64,000 bases of DNA from Streptomyces sp. NBC_00289 (GTDB lineage: Bacteria; Actinomycetota; Actinomycetes; Streptomycetales; Streptomycetaceae): the NCBI RefSeq assembly GCF_041435115.1, contig NZ_CP108046.1, forward strand, positions 7,874,001 through 7,938,000, read 5' to 3'. Shown here piece after piece: positions 33,063-41,378 of the stretch. Under the pieces are notes generated by a model that made no database searches, had not been told where the DNA came from, and was given only the letters and a program-made list of their open reading frames with translations. Numbering within the stretch: position 1 is the stretch's first letter; every line of letters starts with the position of its first letter. The position numbers and the translations under genes are program-made.

Positions 33063-34795
33063 TTGGCGGCCTCCAGTGCCTTGCGGGCCGCGCGAGCGCC
33101 GAGCGGAGAGAAGCCGGGGTTCAGCTTCAGGGCCGCCCGCAGCGAGGTGCGGGCCTCCTTCGGGTGACCGGTGGCGCGTTCGATCATGCCGCGGTGGTAG
33201 AGGAAGGAGGCGTTGTGGTAGCCGGTGGCCGTGGCCCGGCGGGCGTAGGGCAGGGCCTCCGCGTCCCGGCCGTTGACGTGCAGGGCCCAGGCGAGCGCGT
33301 CCGCGGTGTGCACGGTGTGCCGGCGGGCCCACTCGGCGCGGGCCGCGCGCAGCGCGGACTTCCGGTCGCCGTGGTCGGCCGCGGCGAGCGCGGTGTCGAG
33401 GTCGGCGTTGACGCCGTTGGCGCGGGCGAGTGCCGTCCAGGCGTCGACCAGGGCGTACTGGTCCGCGGCCCTGGCCCGGTCGCCCTCGCCGCCGCGATCC
33501 TCGTACAGCTCGCCGAGTTCGACCAGCGGGCCGGGCAGGGGGAAGCGCGAGACGACGTCCTCCATGCCGGTGATCGCGCCGGCCCGGTCGCCGCTCGCGG
33601 CCTGGGCCCGGGCGCGGCCCTCCAGCGCGGGGAGGTAGTTCTCGTCGGCGGCCAGGGCGCGCGCGTAGTGGTTCAGGGCGGCCTTGTAGTCGCCCTGGTT
33701 CCAGGCGAGTTGCCCCAGGGCGGAGGCCACGTAGGAGATGTCGCCGGGGGCGGAGGCGGTGGTGAGGGCGTGCTCCAGGACGCGGCGGGCGGTGCCGACG
33801 TCGCCGCGCAGTTCCCGCACGTAGGCGTACCGGGTGAAGACCGGGATGCCCGGCCGCCTGGCGTCGGCGGTGTCCGCGGCCTTCGACGCGTCGCCGTAGC
33901 GGCCGAGTTCCACGAGGGCGTCGATACGGGAGCACAGGGCGCGTTCGCTGTAGGGGTTCTCGGCGAGGACCTGGTCGGCGTGGGCCAGGGCGCCCTTGAA
34001 GTCGTGCCGGGCCGCGGCGAGGGCGGCCTGTCCGGAGACGGCCTGCTCGTTGTCCGGCTTCAGGTCGAGGGAGCGCTTCAGGGCCTGCTCGGCCTGCGGG
34101 TAGCGGGAGGGGTCGCCCTTGGTGCGGGCCTGCTCGACGTAGGCGAGACCGAGCGTGGCCCACCCGCCGAAGTCCCTCGGCTGGGCCCGGAGATGGGCCT
34201 GCAGGGCGGCGATGCTCGCGTCGAGTCCGCCGCTGGACAGCAGCGCGGGGGAGACGGCGGCGGGCGCGGCCGCGACGGCGGAGGTCCCGCCGCCGTCCCG
34301 CGCGGCTCCGACCGCGAGGGAACCGGCGGTCAGGGCCACGGCCAACAAGGCCGCGCATCCGGCGAGTTGGGCAAAGCGCCAGCGCCTTCCGGCCGCCCCG
34401 ACCCGCCGCACGGCGGCGACCCGCGGATCGCCGGACGCCGTGTCGGAGACCACGCCGGAAGCGGCGCCCGAAGCACCGGTCACCGCGTGACCGCCGCCAC
34501 CGACACCACCATGGCCGTCACGATCACCGCCGTCACCGCCGTCACGGTCGTCGATGTCGGCACCGCCGTCACCGCCGGGACCAGTGTTGCTCTCGGTCCC
34601 GTCGTGACCGTCGGCCCGGTCGGCCCGGTCGGCCCCGTCGGCCCCGACGGGACCGCCGTCACCGCCGTCACCGCCGTGAACACCGGCCGTGCCGGTGGCG
34701 GCGGCCGGGCCTGCGCCGCGCTCGCGCTCCGCCGGTGCGGTCGGCTCGTCGCCGGGTCCGCTCTCCGGTGCGCTGTCGTTCGTACGCGGGGCCAT
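33059..34795 (-). CDS. Membrane-anchored TPR protein
   Basis: A 578-residue protein. The first 130 residues are low-complexity Gly/Asp (GGDGGDGGPVGADGADRADRADG), then one membrane helix near 150-172 (FAQLAGCAALLAVALTAGSLAV), then about ten TPR-like helices pairs starting GGWATLGLAYVEQARTKGD and including YKAALNHYARALAADENYLPALEGRA and SFLYHRGMIERATGHPKEA. TPR arrays mediate protein contacts; here the array is on the far side of the helix from the N-terminus. GAGGAGAGGG precedes the ATG at 34795. The stop overlaps the NicO start, so TPR and transporter are made together. Confidence 0.86.
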   Translation of the reverse strand: MAPRTNDSAPESGPGDEPTAPAERERGAGPAAATGTAGVHGGDGGDGGPVGADGADRADRADGHDGTESNTGPGGDGGADIDDRDGGDGGDRDGHGGVGGGGHAVTGASGAASGVVSDTASGDPRVAAVRRVGAAGRRWRFAQLAGCAALLAVALTAGSLAVGAARDGGGTSAVAAAPAAVSPALLSSGGLDASIAALQAHLRAQPRDFGGWATLGLAYVEQARTKGDPSRYPQAEQALKRSLDLKPDNEQAVSGQAALAAARHDFKGALAHADQVLAENPYSERALCSRIDALVELGRYGDASKAADTADARRPGIPVFTRYAYVRELRGDVGTARRVLEHALTTASAPGDISYVASALGQLAWNQGDYKAALNHYARALAADENYLPALEGRARAQAASGDRAGAITGMEDVVSRFPLPGPLVELGELYEDRGGEGDRARAADQYALVDAWTALARANGVNADLDTALAAADHGDRKSALRAARAEWARRHTVHTADALAWALHVNGRDAEALPYARRATATGYHNASFLYHRGMIERATGHPKEARTSLRAALKLNPGFSPLGARAARKALEAAK

Positions 34796-35010
34796 GCCCT
34801 CTCCTCGGTCGCCTGGGTGGATCAACCTGCTGGGTGGATACGGAAGATGTCGCGTGGGGCGGCGCGGCCCGCGCCGTGGGGGATGGGTTGGGTGCGGACC
34901 GCGCCGGTCTGTGGGGGTGGCGGGCGGCGGGGCGGGGGCGGGCCCGGTCGAGCCGAGTCGACGGGGCACCGCGGCCGCCCGGCCGCGTCGCCGGACTTCC
35001 CGCGGAGCGC

Positions 35011-36543
35011 TCAGTACGCCCGTCCGCGCATCCGGCGCCACCACATCAGGCCACCGCCGATCAGCAGGATGCCGACCGCGCCGGCGCCCGCGGAGGCGGC
35101 GATCAGCGGGGTGTCGGAGCTGCCGGAGACGCCGGCCGGCTGGAGCGCGTCGCCCAGCTGGTTGCGGACGTCGTTGCCACCGCTGGTGCCCTTGGCGAGC
35201 TTGCCGCGGGAACCCGCGGTCGGGTTGGCGAGGTACGGGAAGGAGTGACCGAACTTCTTGTCGTTCTTGTCCACCGCGTCGCCCAGGTCGTTCTTGGAGC
35301 CCACGAGCTCACCCTCGACCACCTGGAGCGAGGCGTCGATCACGTCGTCGGTGAGCCGACGGCCGTTCGGGAAGCCCGCGTTGTCGCCGTCGAGGACGCC
35401 CAGCCGCTTCGGCTTGGCGGTCGGCTCGATCGAGGTGTTGAGGCGCAGTTCCTCGGACGGGCGGACCTCCGGCGGCTGGTTGAGGCCCTTGACGCCCTTC
35501 AGGAACACGTCGACCAGGTCGTTGCGCGGCTCGGCGGGCGCCTTGATCTTGTAGATGCCCTCGATGAGCTTCGGCAGCTCGGGGTTGGTGACGTTCTTCA
35601 GGAACTGGGCGTCGTCCCACGGCGCGGACGCGTTGAACTTGTCCTTGTCCCCGATGGGGTTGACCACCTCGTTGACCAGCGGGTTGCCGAGGCGCGAGAC
35701 CTGCGAGTAGTACCCCTGCGCGTTACGGCGCTGGGTGGTCGACCAGATGCCGACGACCGGCTGGTGCGACGACTCGGCGATCATGTCCGTCGGGACCTGC
35801 AGGGCTATCGAGTTGACGTTGTAGCCCTTGAGCGTGTCCCGGCCGACCTCGCTCAGGTTCCCGCCGTAGAGCAGGTCGAAGACGCGCAGGTCCAGGAAGA
35901 ACGGGTCGTCGGCCTGGCCGGCGAAGGTCTGGGCGCCGCTGGTGAGCTTGTGGACAGCCTGCTTGCGCAGTTTGCTGTAGTCCGGCATCGACGCCTTGCC
36001 GACGTTCGACGGGGCGACCGGCACGTCGTCGGCGATCTTGGTCTGCGACATGACCTTCTGGTTGTGCAGCTTGATCAGGTCGACGTCGTAGGTCTGCGTG
36101 ACGTTGAGGTCGGGGTCGTCCAGGCTGGTGACGGCGCCCGTGTTGTAGAGGAACGTCTTCTTGTTCTTCGTTTGGGTCTTGAAGGTGTAGCGGAAGAGCA
36201 GATCGCCCTGCGCGTCACCGTTGTTGTCGATGTGGAGGTCGTACTGCGCGTCGTCGGCGAACGTGAAGAAGTTCGGGCCGCCGGCCGGGTCCTCGAACGG
36301 GATCCAGTTCGCGATGATGGTCGTCGAGTCCGGGTGGTCCGGGCTGACGAACGCGTACACGTCGGTGTTGTCGTACTGGGGCTGCCCCGAGATCAGCGGG
36401 GCCTCCCGGTGACTGGAGGCGGAGGCCGCCCCCGGTTCCAGTGTGGCCACGCCGGCGGCTGCGAGCCCCCCGGCGGCCAGCGCACCACATACGAGGGTCG
36501 CGAAACTCCTGCGTCCCGCACCGCTCAAGAAAGTAGGTGTCAT
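35011..36543 (-). CDS. DUF4331 family exported protein, C-terminally membrane anchored
   Basis: A 510-residue protein. An N-terminal twin-arginine-like segment (GAGRRSFATLVCGALAAGG) and ASASSHREAP mark export. The family signature SSHREAPLISGQPQYDNTDVYAFVSPD is complete, followed by WIPFEDPAGGPNFFTF, DDPFFLDLRVFDLL and a C-terminal helix LIAASAGAGAVGILLIGGGLMWW with a WRRMRGR tail. The function of DUF4331 is not known. GAGGA lies nine bases before the ATG at 36543. A promoter resembling the sigma-K consensus lies at 36582-36608, and the sigma/anti-sigma pair is divergent, so this gene is a likely regulon member. Confidence 0.9.
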   Translation of the reverse strand: MTPTFLSGAGRRSFATLVCGALAAGGLAAAGVATLEPGAASASSHREAPLISGQPQYDNTDVYAFVSPDHPDSTTIIANWIPFEDPAGGPNFFTFADDAQYDLHIDNNGDAQGDLLFRYTFKTQTKNKKTFLYNTGAVTSLDDPDLNVTQTYDVDLIKLHNQKVMSQTKIADDVPVAPSNVGKASMPDYSKLRKQAVHKLTSGAQTFAGQADDPFFLDLRVFDLLYGGNLSEVGRDTLKGYNVNSIALQVPTDMIAESSHQPVVGIWSTTQRRNAQGYYSQVSRLGNPLVNEVVNPIGDKDKFNASAPWDDAQFLKNVTNPELPKLIEGIYKIKAPAEPRNDLVDVFLKGVKGLNQPPEVRPSEELRLNTSIEPTAKPKRLGVLDGDNAGFPNGRRLTDDVIDASLQVVEGELVGSKNDLGDAVDKNDKKFGHSFPYLANPTAGSRGKLAKGTSGGNDVRNQLGDALQPAGVSGSSDTPLIAASAGAGAVGILLIGGGLMWWRRMRGRAY

Positions 36544-36581
36544 GCCGTCCGTCCTCAGTGCCAACTTGCCTGACGAACGCC

Positions 36582-36608
36582 ATTCGGAGCGGCCGGCAGG
36601 GTGGATTG
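36582..36608 (-). promoter_or_regulatory. SigK-like promoter of the DUF4331 gene
   Basis: On the minus strand CAATCC (36603-36608) and CCGAAT (36582-36587) are 15 bases apart. The pair resembles the mycobacterial sigma-K consensus (CCATCC and CCGAAT) as I recall it. The predicted start is about 30 bases before the coding region. Confidence 0.6.
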
Positions 36609-36617
36609 GTCGAATCC

Positions 36618-36640
36618 CAAACGTTCTTACGCAGCGTTTG
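36618..36640. promoter_or_regulatory. Inverted repeat in sigma/DUF4331 divergent region
   Basis: CAAACG (36618-36623) and CGTTTG (36635-36640) form a 6-bp-arm inverted repeat with 11 bases between, sitting just upstream of the DUF4331 -35 and in the middle of the divergent region. It may be a binding site for a further regulator. Confidence 0.35.
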
Positions 36641-36692
36641 AAAAGTTGTTTCATCGTCGGGGACCCGCGTTTTGGGCTCACTGATCCGTAAC

Positions 36693-36719
36693 CCATCCGA
36701 AGGCACGCTCGCTGCGAAT
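36693..36719 (+). promoter_or_regulatory. SigK-like promoter of the sigma/anti-sigma operon
   Basis: CCATCC (36693-36698) and GCGAAT (36714-36719) with a 15-base spacer, the same geometry as the DUF4331 promoter on the other strand. This fits autoregulation by the ECF sigma factor. Confidence 0.6.
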
Positions 36720-36770
36720 GCCTCACGTGACGGGACGGGCCGCGGGGCGGCCCGCTGAGAGGGGGAACGG

Positions 36771-37313
36771 GTGGAGGCGGACGAGCTGCTGGTGCTCGTG
36801 GCTGGTGGTGACCAGAAGGCGTTCGAGGAGCTGTACGGACTCGTGTCCGGGCCGGTGTTCGGCCTCGTGCGGCGCGTGGTGCGCGACCCGGCCCAGTCGG
36901 AGGAGGTGGCTCAGGAAGTGCTGCTCGAACTCTGGCGCTCCGCCGCGCGGTTCGACCCCGGACGAGGCAGCGCGTTGTCCTGGGTCCTCACGCTCGCCCA
37001 CCGTCGGGCGGTCGACCGGGTGCGCAGTGCCCGCGCGGCCGGCGAGCGCGAGCAGCGCGAGGCCCGGCGGTCGCACCATCCCGCCTTCGACCAGGTCACC
37101 GAAGAGGTCGAGGCCGGCCTCGAACGCGAGTGGGTACGCCGCTGCCTGGACCGGCTCACCGCCCTCCAGCGCCAGTCGGTCACCCTCGCCTACTACGACG
37201 GCTACACCTACCGTGAAGTGGCCGAGCGGCTCTCTCTGCCGCTGGGCACGGTCAAGACCCGTATGCGCGACGGACTCACCCGGCTGCGCGAGTGCCTGGG
37301 AGGTGTCGCATGA
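36771..37313 (+). CDS. sigK: ECF RNA polymerase sigma factor, SigK-like
   Basis: A 180-residue ECF sigma factor. Region 2 is AFEELYGLVSGPVFGLVRRVVRDPAQSEEVAQEVLLELWRSAARFDP (residues about 18-64) with the SALSWVLTLAHRRAVDRVR continuation. Region 4 is RCLDRLTALQRQSVTLAYYDGYTYREVAERLSLPLGTVKTRMRDGLTRLR (about 122-172). The sequence and the RskA-type anti-sigma partner point to the SigK group. The GTG at 36771 has GAGAGGGGGAA upstream. The stop overlaps the anti-sigma start. A promoter of the presumed self-type lies 52-78 bases upstream. Confidence 0.9.
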   Translation: MEADELLVLVAGGDQKAFEELYGLVSGPVFGLVRRVVRDPAQSEEVAQEVLLELWRSAARFDPGRGSALSWVLTLAHRRAVDRVRSARAAGEREQREARRSHHPAFDQVTEEVEAGLEREWVRRCLDRLTALQRQSVTLAYYDGYTYREVAERLSLPLGTVKTRMRDGLTRLRECLGGVA

Positions 37314-38131
37314 GTCTGCGCGACCGCCTGTTCCGCCGCGAGGACATCCACTCCCTCGCCGCCCCGTACGCCCTCGACGCCCTGGAGTCCGCGGAGCGCG
37401 TCCGGTTCGAGAAACATCTCAAGAACTGCGACCGGTGCGGTGCCGAGGTGCGGGCCCTGTCCGAGGACGCCGTCCGGCTCGCCTGGTCGACCGCGGCGCC
37501 CGCGCCGGCCGCGATGCGCGACCGGGTGCTGGCCGCCGTACGCGCGACCCCGCAGGAGTCGCCCTCGCCGCACGCGGCACGGGCGCGGACACCGCAACTG
37601 CCGCCCCATGTCTGGGGCACGCAGCCGCCGCCGGCGCGCGCCCGGGCGTCCCAAAGGCGCCCCCTGTTCGTGCCGTTCGCCACCGCGACGGCCGCCGCGG
37701 CGCTCGTGGTCGCCTCGCTCTTCGCCGTCCAGGCCGACCGGACCCAGGACGAGCTGGACGCCCAGCAGGCCCAGTCCCGTGAGATAGCCCACGTCCTCGC
37801 GGCTCCCGACGCGCGGGCGGACACCGGCCAGGACGCCGGGGGCCGGAACATCGGGGTGATCGCCTCCGCATCGGAGGGGCGCGCGGTTGTCACCCTGAGC
37901 GGGTACGGCGCCCCACCGAGCGGACGGGTGCGCCAACTGTGGCTCATGCGCCCCGGCGCGCAACCACGCTCCCTGGGCCTCTTCGAGGACGACACGCCCC
38001 TCGTCGCGTCGGGTCTCACGAAGTCCGCGACGTCACTCGCTGTGACGGTCGAGCCCGACGGGGGATCAGCACAGCCCACTACGCAGCCGGTTGTCCAACT
38101 CGCCCTGAAATCGGTTGGATTCGGAGAGTAA
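37310..38131 (+). CDS. rskA: Anti-sigma factor, RskA family
   Basis: A 273-residue anti-sigma factor. The cytoplasmic zinc-binding domain reads HSLAAPYALDALESAERVRFEKHLKNCDRC (residues about 10-39), with the H-x3-C-x2-C arrangement. A Pro/Ala linker leads to one membrane helix near 123-145 (FVPFATATAAAALVVASLFAV), and the exterior RskA domain ends with RQLWLMRPGAQPRSLGLF. Regulated proteolysis of such proteins releases the sigma factor on an envelope or redox signal. ATGA overlap with the sigma gene ensures a matched supply. Confidence 0.88.
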   Translation: MSLRDRLFRREDIHSLAAPYALDALESAERVRFEKHLKNCDRCGAEVRALSEDAVRLAWSTAAPAPAAMRDRVLAAVRATPQESPSPHAARARTPQLPPHVWGTQPPPARARASQRRPLFVPFATATAAAALVVASLFAVQADRTQDELDAQQAQSREIAHVLAAPDARADTGQDAGGRNIGVIASASEGRAVVTLSGYGAPPSGRVRQLWLMRPGAQPRSLGLFEDDTPLVASGLTKSATSLAVTVEPDGGSAQPTTQPVVQLALKSVGFGE

Positions 38132-38246
38132 TCGTCAACCTCCTTGCTGGGAAGGTGAATCCTGTGACCGCGATACACGAGTGCCCCCGGGGGGCGATAG
38201 GGTTAACCTGCCCGGGCCGGGTGGACTCGTACGGGTGGGGAGTGAC

Positions 38247-38516
38247 ATGGAACAGATAGCAGTGAGCAGCAGGGCGAGGGTCCCTGCGATCACCTGCGGA
38301 AGCAGCGCGACCAGTTCGCGTCTCGACCGCCATCTCTCGGTGCTCGGGGGTCCCGCCATTCCGCAGCGGGAGACGCTCGAGGCGACCTCGCTGATGCGGG
38401 AGCTGACCGCGCGCGACACCGGGCGCAACCGCAGCGCCAGGGGCGCTCGGGTGCGGCGGGTCTCGCTCTTCGCGCCGCTGCGCCGGCTGAGCCGTTCGCT
38501 GTTCGGCGGACGCTGA
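38247..38516 (+). CDS. Small basic protein, uncharacterised (89 aa)
   Basis: An 89-residue protein starting MEQIAVSSRARVPAITCGSS, with a middle LEATSLMRELTARD and a very basic C-terminus (RNRSARGARVRRVSL). GGGGAG stands six bases before the ATG. A TAGGGT -10-type element at 38198-38203 gives a plausible start about 37 bases before the gene. I believe closely similar short proteins occur in many streptomycetes, but no function is known to me. It is a soluble protein with no membrane segment. Confidence 0.75.
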   Translation: MEQIAVSSRARVPAITCGSSATSSRLDRHLSVLGGPAIPQRETLEATSLMRELTARDTGRNRSARGARVRRVSLFAPLRRLSRSLFGGR

Positions 38517-38787
38517 GTCGTACCGGTGTTCCTCGGGGGTGACCTCGAGGGCCCGTGCTCGGGTCGCATCGCCGTCCCGGCGCGGTGCCGCGATGTCGCC
38601 GTCCGCCATCCCCACGGCCGCAGCGGCGTCCCGGCCCGCCTCCCGAGCGCGGGGAGGTTCCTTCCCCCGCTCGCGCTCCGCCCGCTCCGTCGTCCCGGCA
38701 CGGCCCACCCACCCGCGTAACGCCGTGTCTCAGGCCCGGCGCGGGACGACGTCCCCCGGCATGGACGCCGGTGCGGCCCGGCCCGTG

Positions 38788-39570
38788 TTACCGCTCGCCC
38801 AGCGCGTACCGCCGGACGGCGAGCGGCACGAACACCGCGAGCAGTACCGCGCACCAGGCCAGCGACCCGGCGACGGGATGCGCCACCGGCCAGGCGGCTG
38901 ACTCCGGCACCGGAGCGTTCCCGAAGAGGTCCCGCAGGGCCGTCGTCACCGCGCTGATCGGGTTCCACTCGGCGGCCGTGCGCAGCCAGCCGGGCAGCCC
39001 CTCGGCGGGGATGTAGGCGTTGGACAGCAGCGGCAGCAGGAAGGTCGCGCCACCCAGCTGGCCCGCGGCGTCCTCGCTGCGGGTGAGCAGGCCCAGGAAG
39101 ATCCCGATCCAGGTGGCCGCGAACCGGAACAGCAGCAGCAGTCCGAAGGCGCCCACCGCATCGAGCGCGCCGCCCTCCACCCGCCAGCCCACCGCGAGGC
39201 CGACCAGTAGGAACGACACCGTTCCGGCCGCCGTGACGACCAGATCCGCGGCCGCCTGTCCGAGCGGCACGGCCGCCCGGCTCATCGGCAGCGTGCGGAA
39301 GCGGTCCGTCACGCCCCGGTGCGTGTCCTGGGCCGCCTGGAACATCCCGGTCATGATCCCGCCGGCGGCGGTCGCCACCAGCAGGCCCGGCACCAGGAAG
39401 GACCGGTACTCCGCGCCGGGCATCGCCAGCGCGCTGCCGAAGACGTAGCCGAAGAACAGCAGCATGCTGACCGGCATGGACTGGGTCAGGATCAGCAGCC
39501 CGGGGTTGTTCCGCATCCGCCGCAACTGGCGGCCCAGCATCGCCGAGCCGTCGTAGGCCAGGGTGTTCAT
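38788..39570 (-). CDS. ABC-2 type exporter permease (DrrB-like)
   Basis: A 260-residue membrane protein with six predicted helices, beginning MNTLAYDGSAMLGRQLRRMRNNPGLL and including MPVSMLLFFGYVFGSAL, GIMTGMFQAAQDTHRGVTDRFRTLPMSR (the conserved ABC-2 loop) and a C-terminal CAVLLAVFVPLAVRRYALG. This is the DrrB family of daunorubicin-type resistance exporters. The ATG overlaps the stop of the ATPase gene. The cargo is unknown. The TetR gene at 40607 is divergent and presumably controls the pair. Confidence 0.88.
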   Translation of the reverse strand: MNTLAYDGSAMLGRQLRRMRNNPGLLILTQSMPVSMLLFFGYVFGSALAMPGAEYRSFLVPGLLVATAAGGIMTGMFQAAQDTHRGVTDRFRTLPMSRAAVPLGQAAADLVVTAAGTVSFLLVGLAVGWRVEGGALDAVGAFGLLLLFRFAATWIGIFLGLLTRSEDAAGQLGGATFLLPLLSNAYIPAEGLPGWLRTAAEWNPISAVTTALRDLFGNAPVPESAAWPVAHPVAGSLAWCAVLLAVFVPLAVRRYALGER

Positions 39571-40543
39571 ACCGCGGGCTCCTTGTTCTCCGTGTGCGGT
39601 CCGGTGGGGTCGGCGAGGTCCTCCGTGAGCTGGAGGAACACGTCGTCGAGGGTCGGGGGCCGCACGCTCGCGTCGAGCAACGGCACGCCCGCGGCGTCCA
39701 GTTCGCGCACCAGACGGGGCAGGGTGAGGGTCCGGTCGCGGGTGATCGCGCCGACGGCGTTGCGGGCGGGGTCGAACGACGGCTGTCCGCCGGTGAGCCG
39801 GTCGAGCACCCCCGCCGCCCGCACCATCACGTCCGCGTCCGCGACGACGGCCTCGACGTACGTCCCGACGACCGCCTTGAGTTCGGCCGGCGGGCCCGTG
39901 TGCGCGACCCGGCCCCGGTCCACCAGGGCGATGTCGTCGGCGAGTTGGTCGGCCTCCTCCAGGTACTGGGTGGTCAGCAGTACGGTCGTGCCGTCCGCGG
40001 TGAGCGCGCGCACGGCGTCCCATATGAGGGTGCGGCTGGCCGGGTCGAGCCCGGTGGTCGGCTCGTCCAGGAACAGCACCTCGGGACGGCGGACCAGGCT
40101 CGCCGCCAGGTCCAGCCGGCGACGCATCCCGCCCGAGTAGGTGGACACGGCCCGGTCGGCGGCCTCGGTGAGGCCGAAGCGGTCCAGCAGTTCGCCCGCC
40201 CGCTCGGCCGGTCCGCGCATCCGGTGCAGCCGGGCGAACAGCCGCAGGTTCTGGCGCCCGGTGAGGTCCCCGTCCACGGACGTCTGCTGCCCGGTGACCG
40301 CGATCCCGCGCCGTACGGCCGCGGCCGCCCGTACGAGGTCGTGGCCGGCGATCCGGGCGGAGCCCGCGTCCGGCCGCAGCAGCGTGGTGAGCAGCCTGAC
40401 GGCCGTGGTCTTGCCCGCCCCGTTCGGGCCGAGGATCCCGCAGACCGTGCCCTGCGCCACGGCGAGATCCACCCTCGCAGGGCGCGCACAGCGCCGAAGC
40501 GCTTCTCCAGACCTTCACTAAGTACAGCGTACGTAGTAGTCAT
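39567..40543 (-). CDS. ABC exporter ATP-binding protein (DrrA-like), frame broken near residue 23
   Basis: The body is a normal DrrA-type ATPase: Walker A GPNGAGKTT, signature YSGGMRRRLDLA, Walker B VLFLDEPTTGLDPAS and the C-terminal DrrA segment PTLDDVFLQLT. The expected N-terminus (MTTTYAVLSEGLEKRFGAVRALRG) is present from the ATG at 40543 but in another frame. The switch is at 40472-40476, where CGAGGGTGGAT would need one extra base to read LRGVDLAV. Either a base was lost in sequencing or this copy is frameshifted. A GTG at 40472 could start a shortened protein, but it has no spaced ribosome site. Confidence 0.8.
40519..40535. promoter_or_regulatory. TetR operator, copy inside the ATPase 5' coding end
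   Basis: TAAGTAC-AGC-GTACGTA, a 7-bp-arm palindrome with one mismatch. It occupies codons 4-9 of the ATPase gene as read from 40543. Confidence 0.7.
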
Positions 40544-40561
40544 GTGCCGACCATAGCGCAC

Positions 40562-40578
40562 TACGTACGCTGTACGTA
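40562..40578. promoter_or_regulatory. TetR operator, perfect copy
   Basis: TACGTAC-GCT-GTACGTA, a perfect 7-bp-arm palindrome between the divergent ATPase and TetR genes, 43 bases centre-to-centre from the imperfect copy. Confidence 0.78.
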
Positions 40579-40606
40579 ACTAGGATGGTCGCGAGGTGAT
40601 CGACCA

Positions 40607-41320
40607 ATGGCAGGGCGCAAGGCCGTACCCGAAGTGATCTGGGCCCGTCCCGAGCGGGCCGGCCGTGGTCCGCGGCCGGCGTTCAGCCGCGCGGACATCG
40701 CGGCCGCCGCGGTGCGGATCGCGGACGCCCGGGGGTTCGACGCCGTCTCCATGCGGCACATCGCGGCCGAACTGGGCTGCGGCACGATGTCGCTCTACAA
40801 CTACGTGCCGCGCAAGGAGGACCTGTACGAGCTGATGATCGACGCCATCGGCGCGGAACACGTCTTTCAGCAACCCTCGGGCGACTGGCGCGCCGACCTG
40901 CTGCGCAACGCGGAGGAGACCCGCGCCATCCTGCGCCGCCACAGCTGGGCGGCGCGTCTGATGTCGGGGGTGTACGGCTTCAGCCCCAACTCCCTGCGCT
41001 ACCTGGAGCACTGCCTGGCCTGCCTGGAGCCGCTCGACGTCCCGTACGGCACGAAGATGGAGCTGGTGGCGCTGCTCAACGGCGTGGTGACGACGTACAC
41101 CGCCAACGAGATCGCCACCGCCGAGCGCACCCGCTCCATGCCCTGGACCGAGGCGGAGGAGAACGCCGTCCGCATCGCCTACCTCGGCAGCCAGGTGGCC
41201 ACCGGGGCCTATCCCCGACTGGCCGCGGCCTTCATGGAGGACAGCGGGCCGATCGATCTGGAGGCGGTGTTCAGGCGGGCCCTCGAACGCGTGCTGGACG
41301 CCTTCGATCCGGAGTGCTGA
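40607..41320 (+). CDS. TetR/AcrR-family regulator of the divergent ABC exporter
   Basis: A 237-residue regulator. The helix-turn-helix region is SRADIAAAAVRIADARGFDAVSMRHIAAELGCGTMSLYNYVPRKEDL (residues about 26-72), with a TetR_C-type ligand domain after it. GAGGTGATC precedes the ATG at 40607. The two TACGTAC palindromes in the 63-base divergent gap and the ATPase 5' end are its likely operators. The layout is that of a drug-sensing repressor of its neighbouring DRR-type pump. Confidence 0.9.
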   Translation: MAGRKAVPEVIWARPERAGRGPRPAFSRADIAAAAVRIADARGFDAVSMRHIAAELGCGTMSLYNYVPRKEDLYELMIDAIGAEHVFQQPSGDWRADLLRNAEETRAILRRHSWAARLMSGVYGFSPNSLRYLEHCLACLEPLDVPYGTKMELVALLNGVVTTYTANEIATAERTRSMPWTEAEENAVRIAYLGSQVATGAYPRLAAAFMEDSGPIDLEAVFRRALERVLDAFDPEC

Positions 41321-41378
41321 GGTTCCTGCGGGGCCGCGCTGCGGGGTCGTCGTCCCGGGCCGGCGTGCCGGGCGGGGC

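Noticed and set aside
34480..34683. Open frames rich in Thr-Val-Gly repeats on both strands
   Set aside because: They are shadows of the Gly/Asp low-complexity N-terminus of the TPR protein, which has the correct start and ribosome site.
36605..36640. tRNA-like T-loop (GGTCGAATCCC)
   Set aside because: No acceptor or anticodon stem can be drawn around it. The segment overlaps the SigK-like promoter and an inverted repeat.
38517..38787. Coding potential in the 271-base gap between the small basic protein and the ABC permease
   Set aside because: Open frames there are shadows of high GC with no ribosome site and no recognisable composition. I see nothing to annotate.
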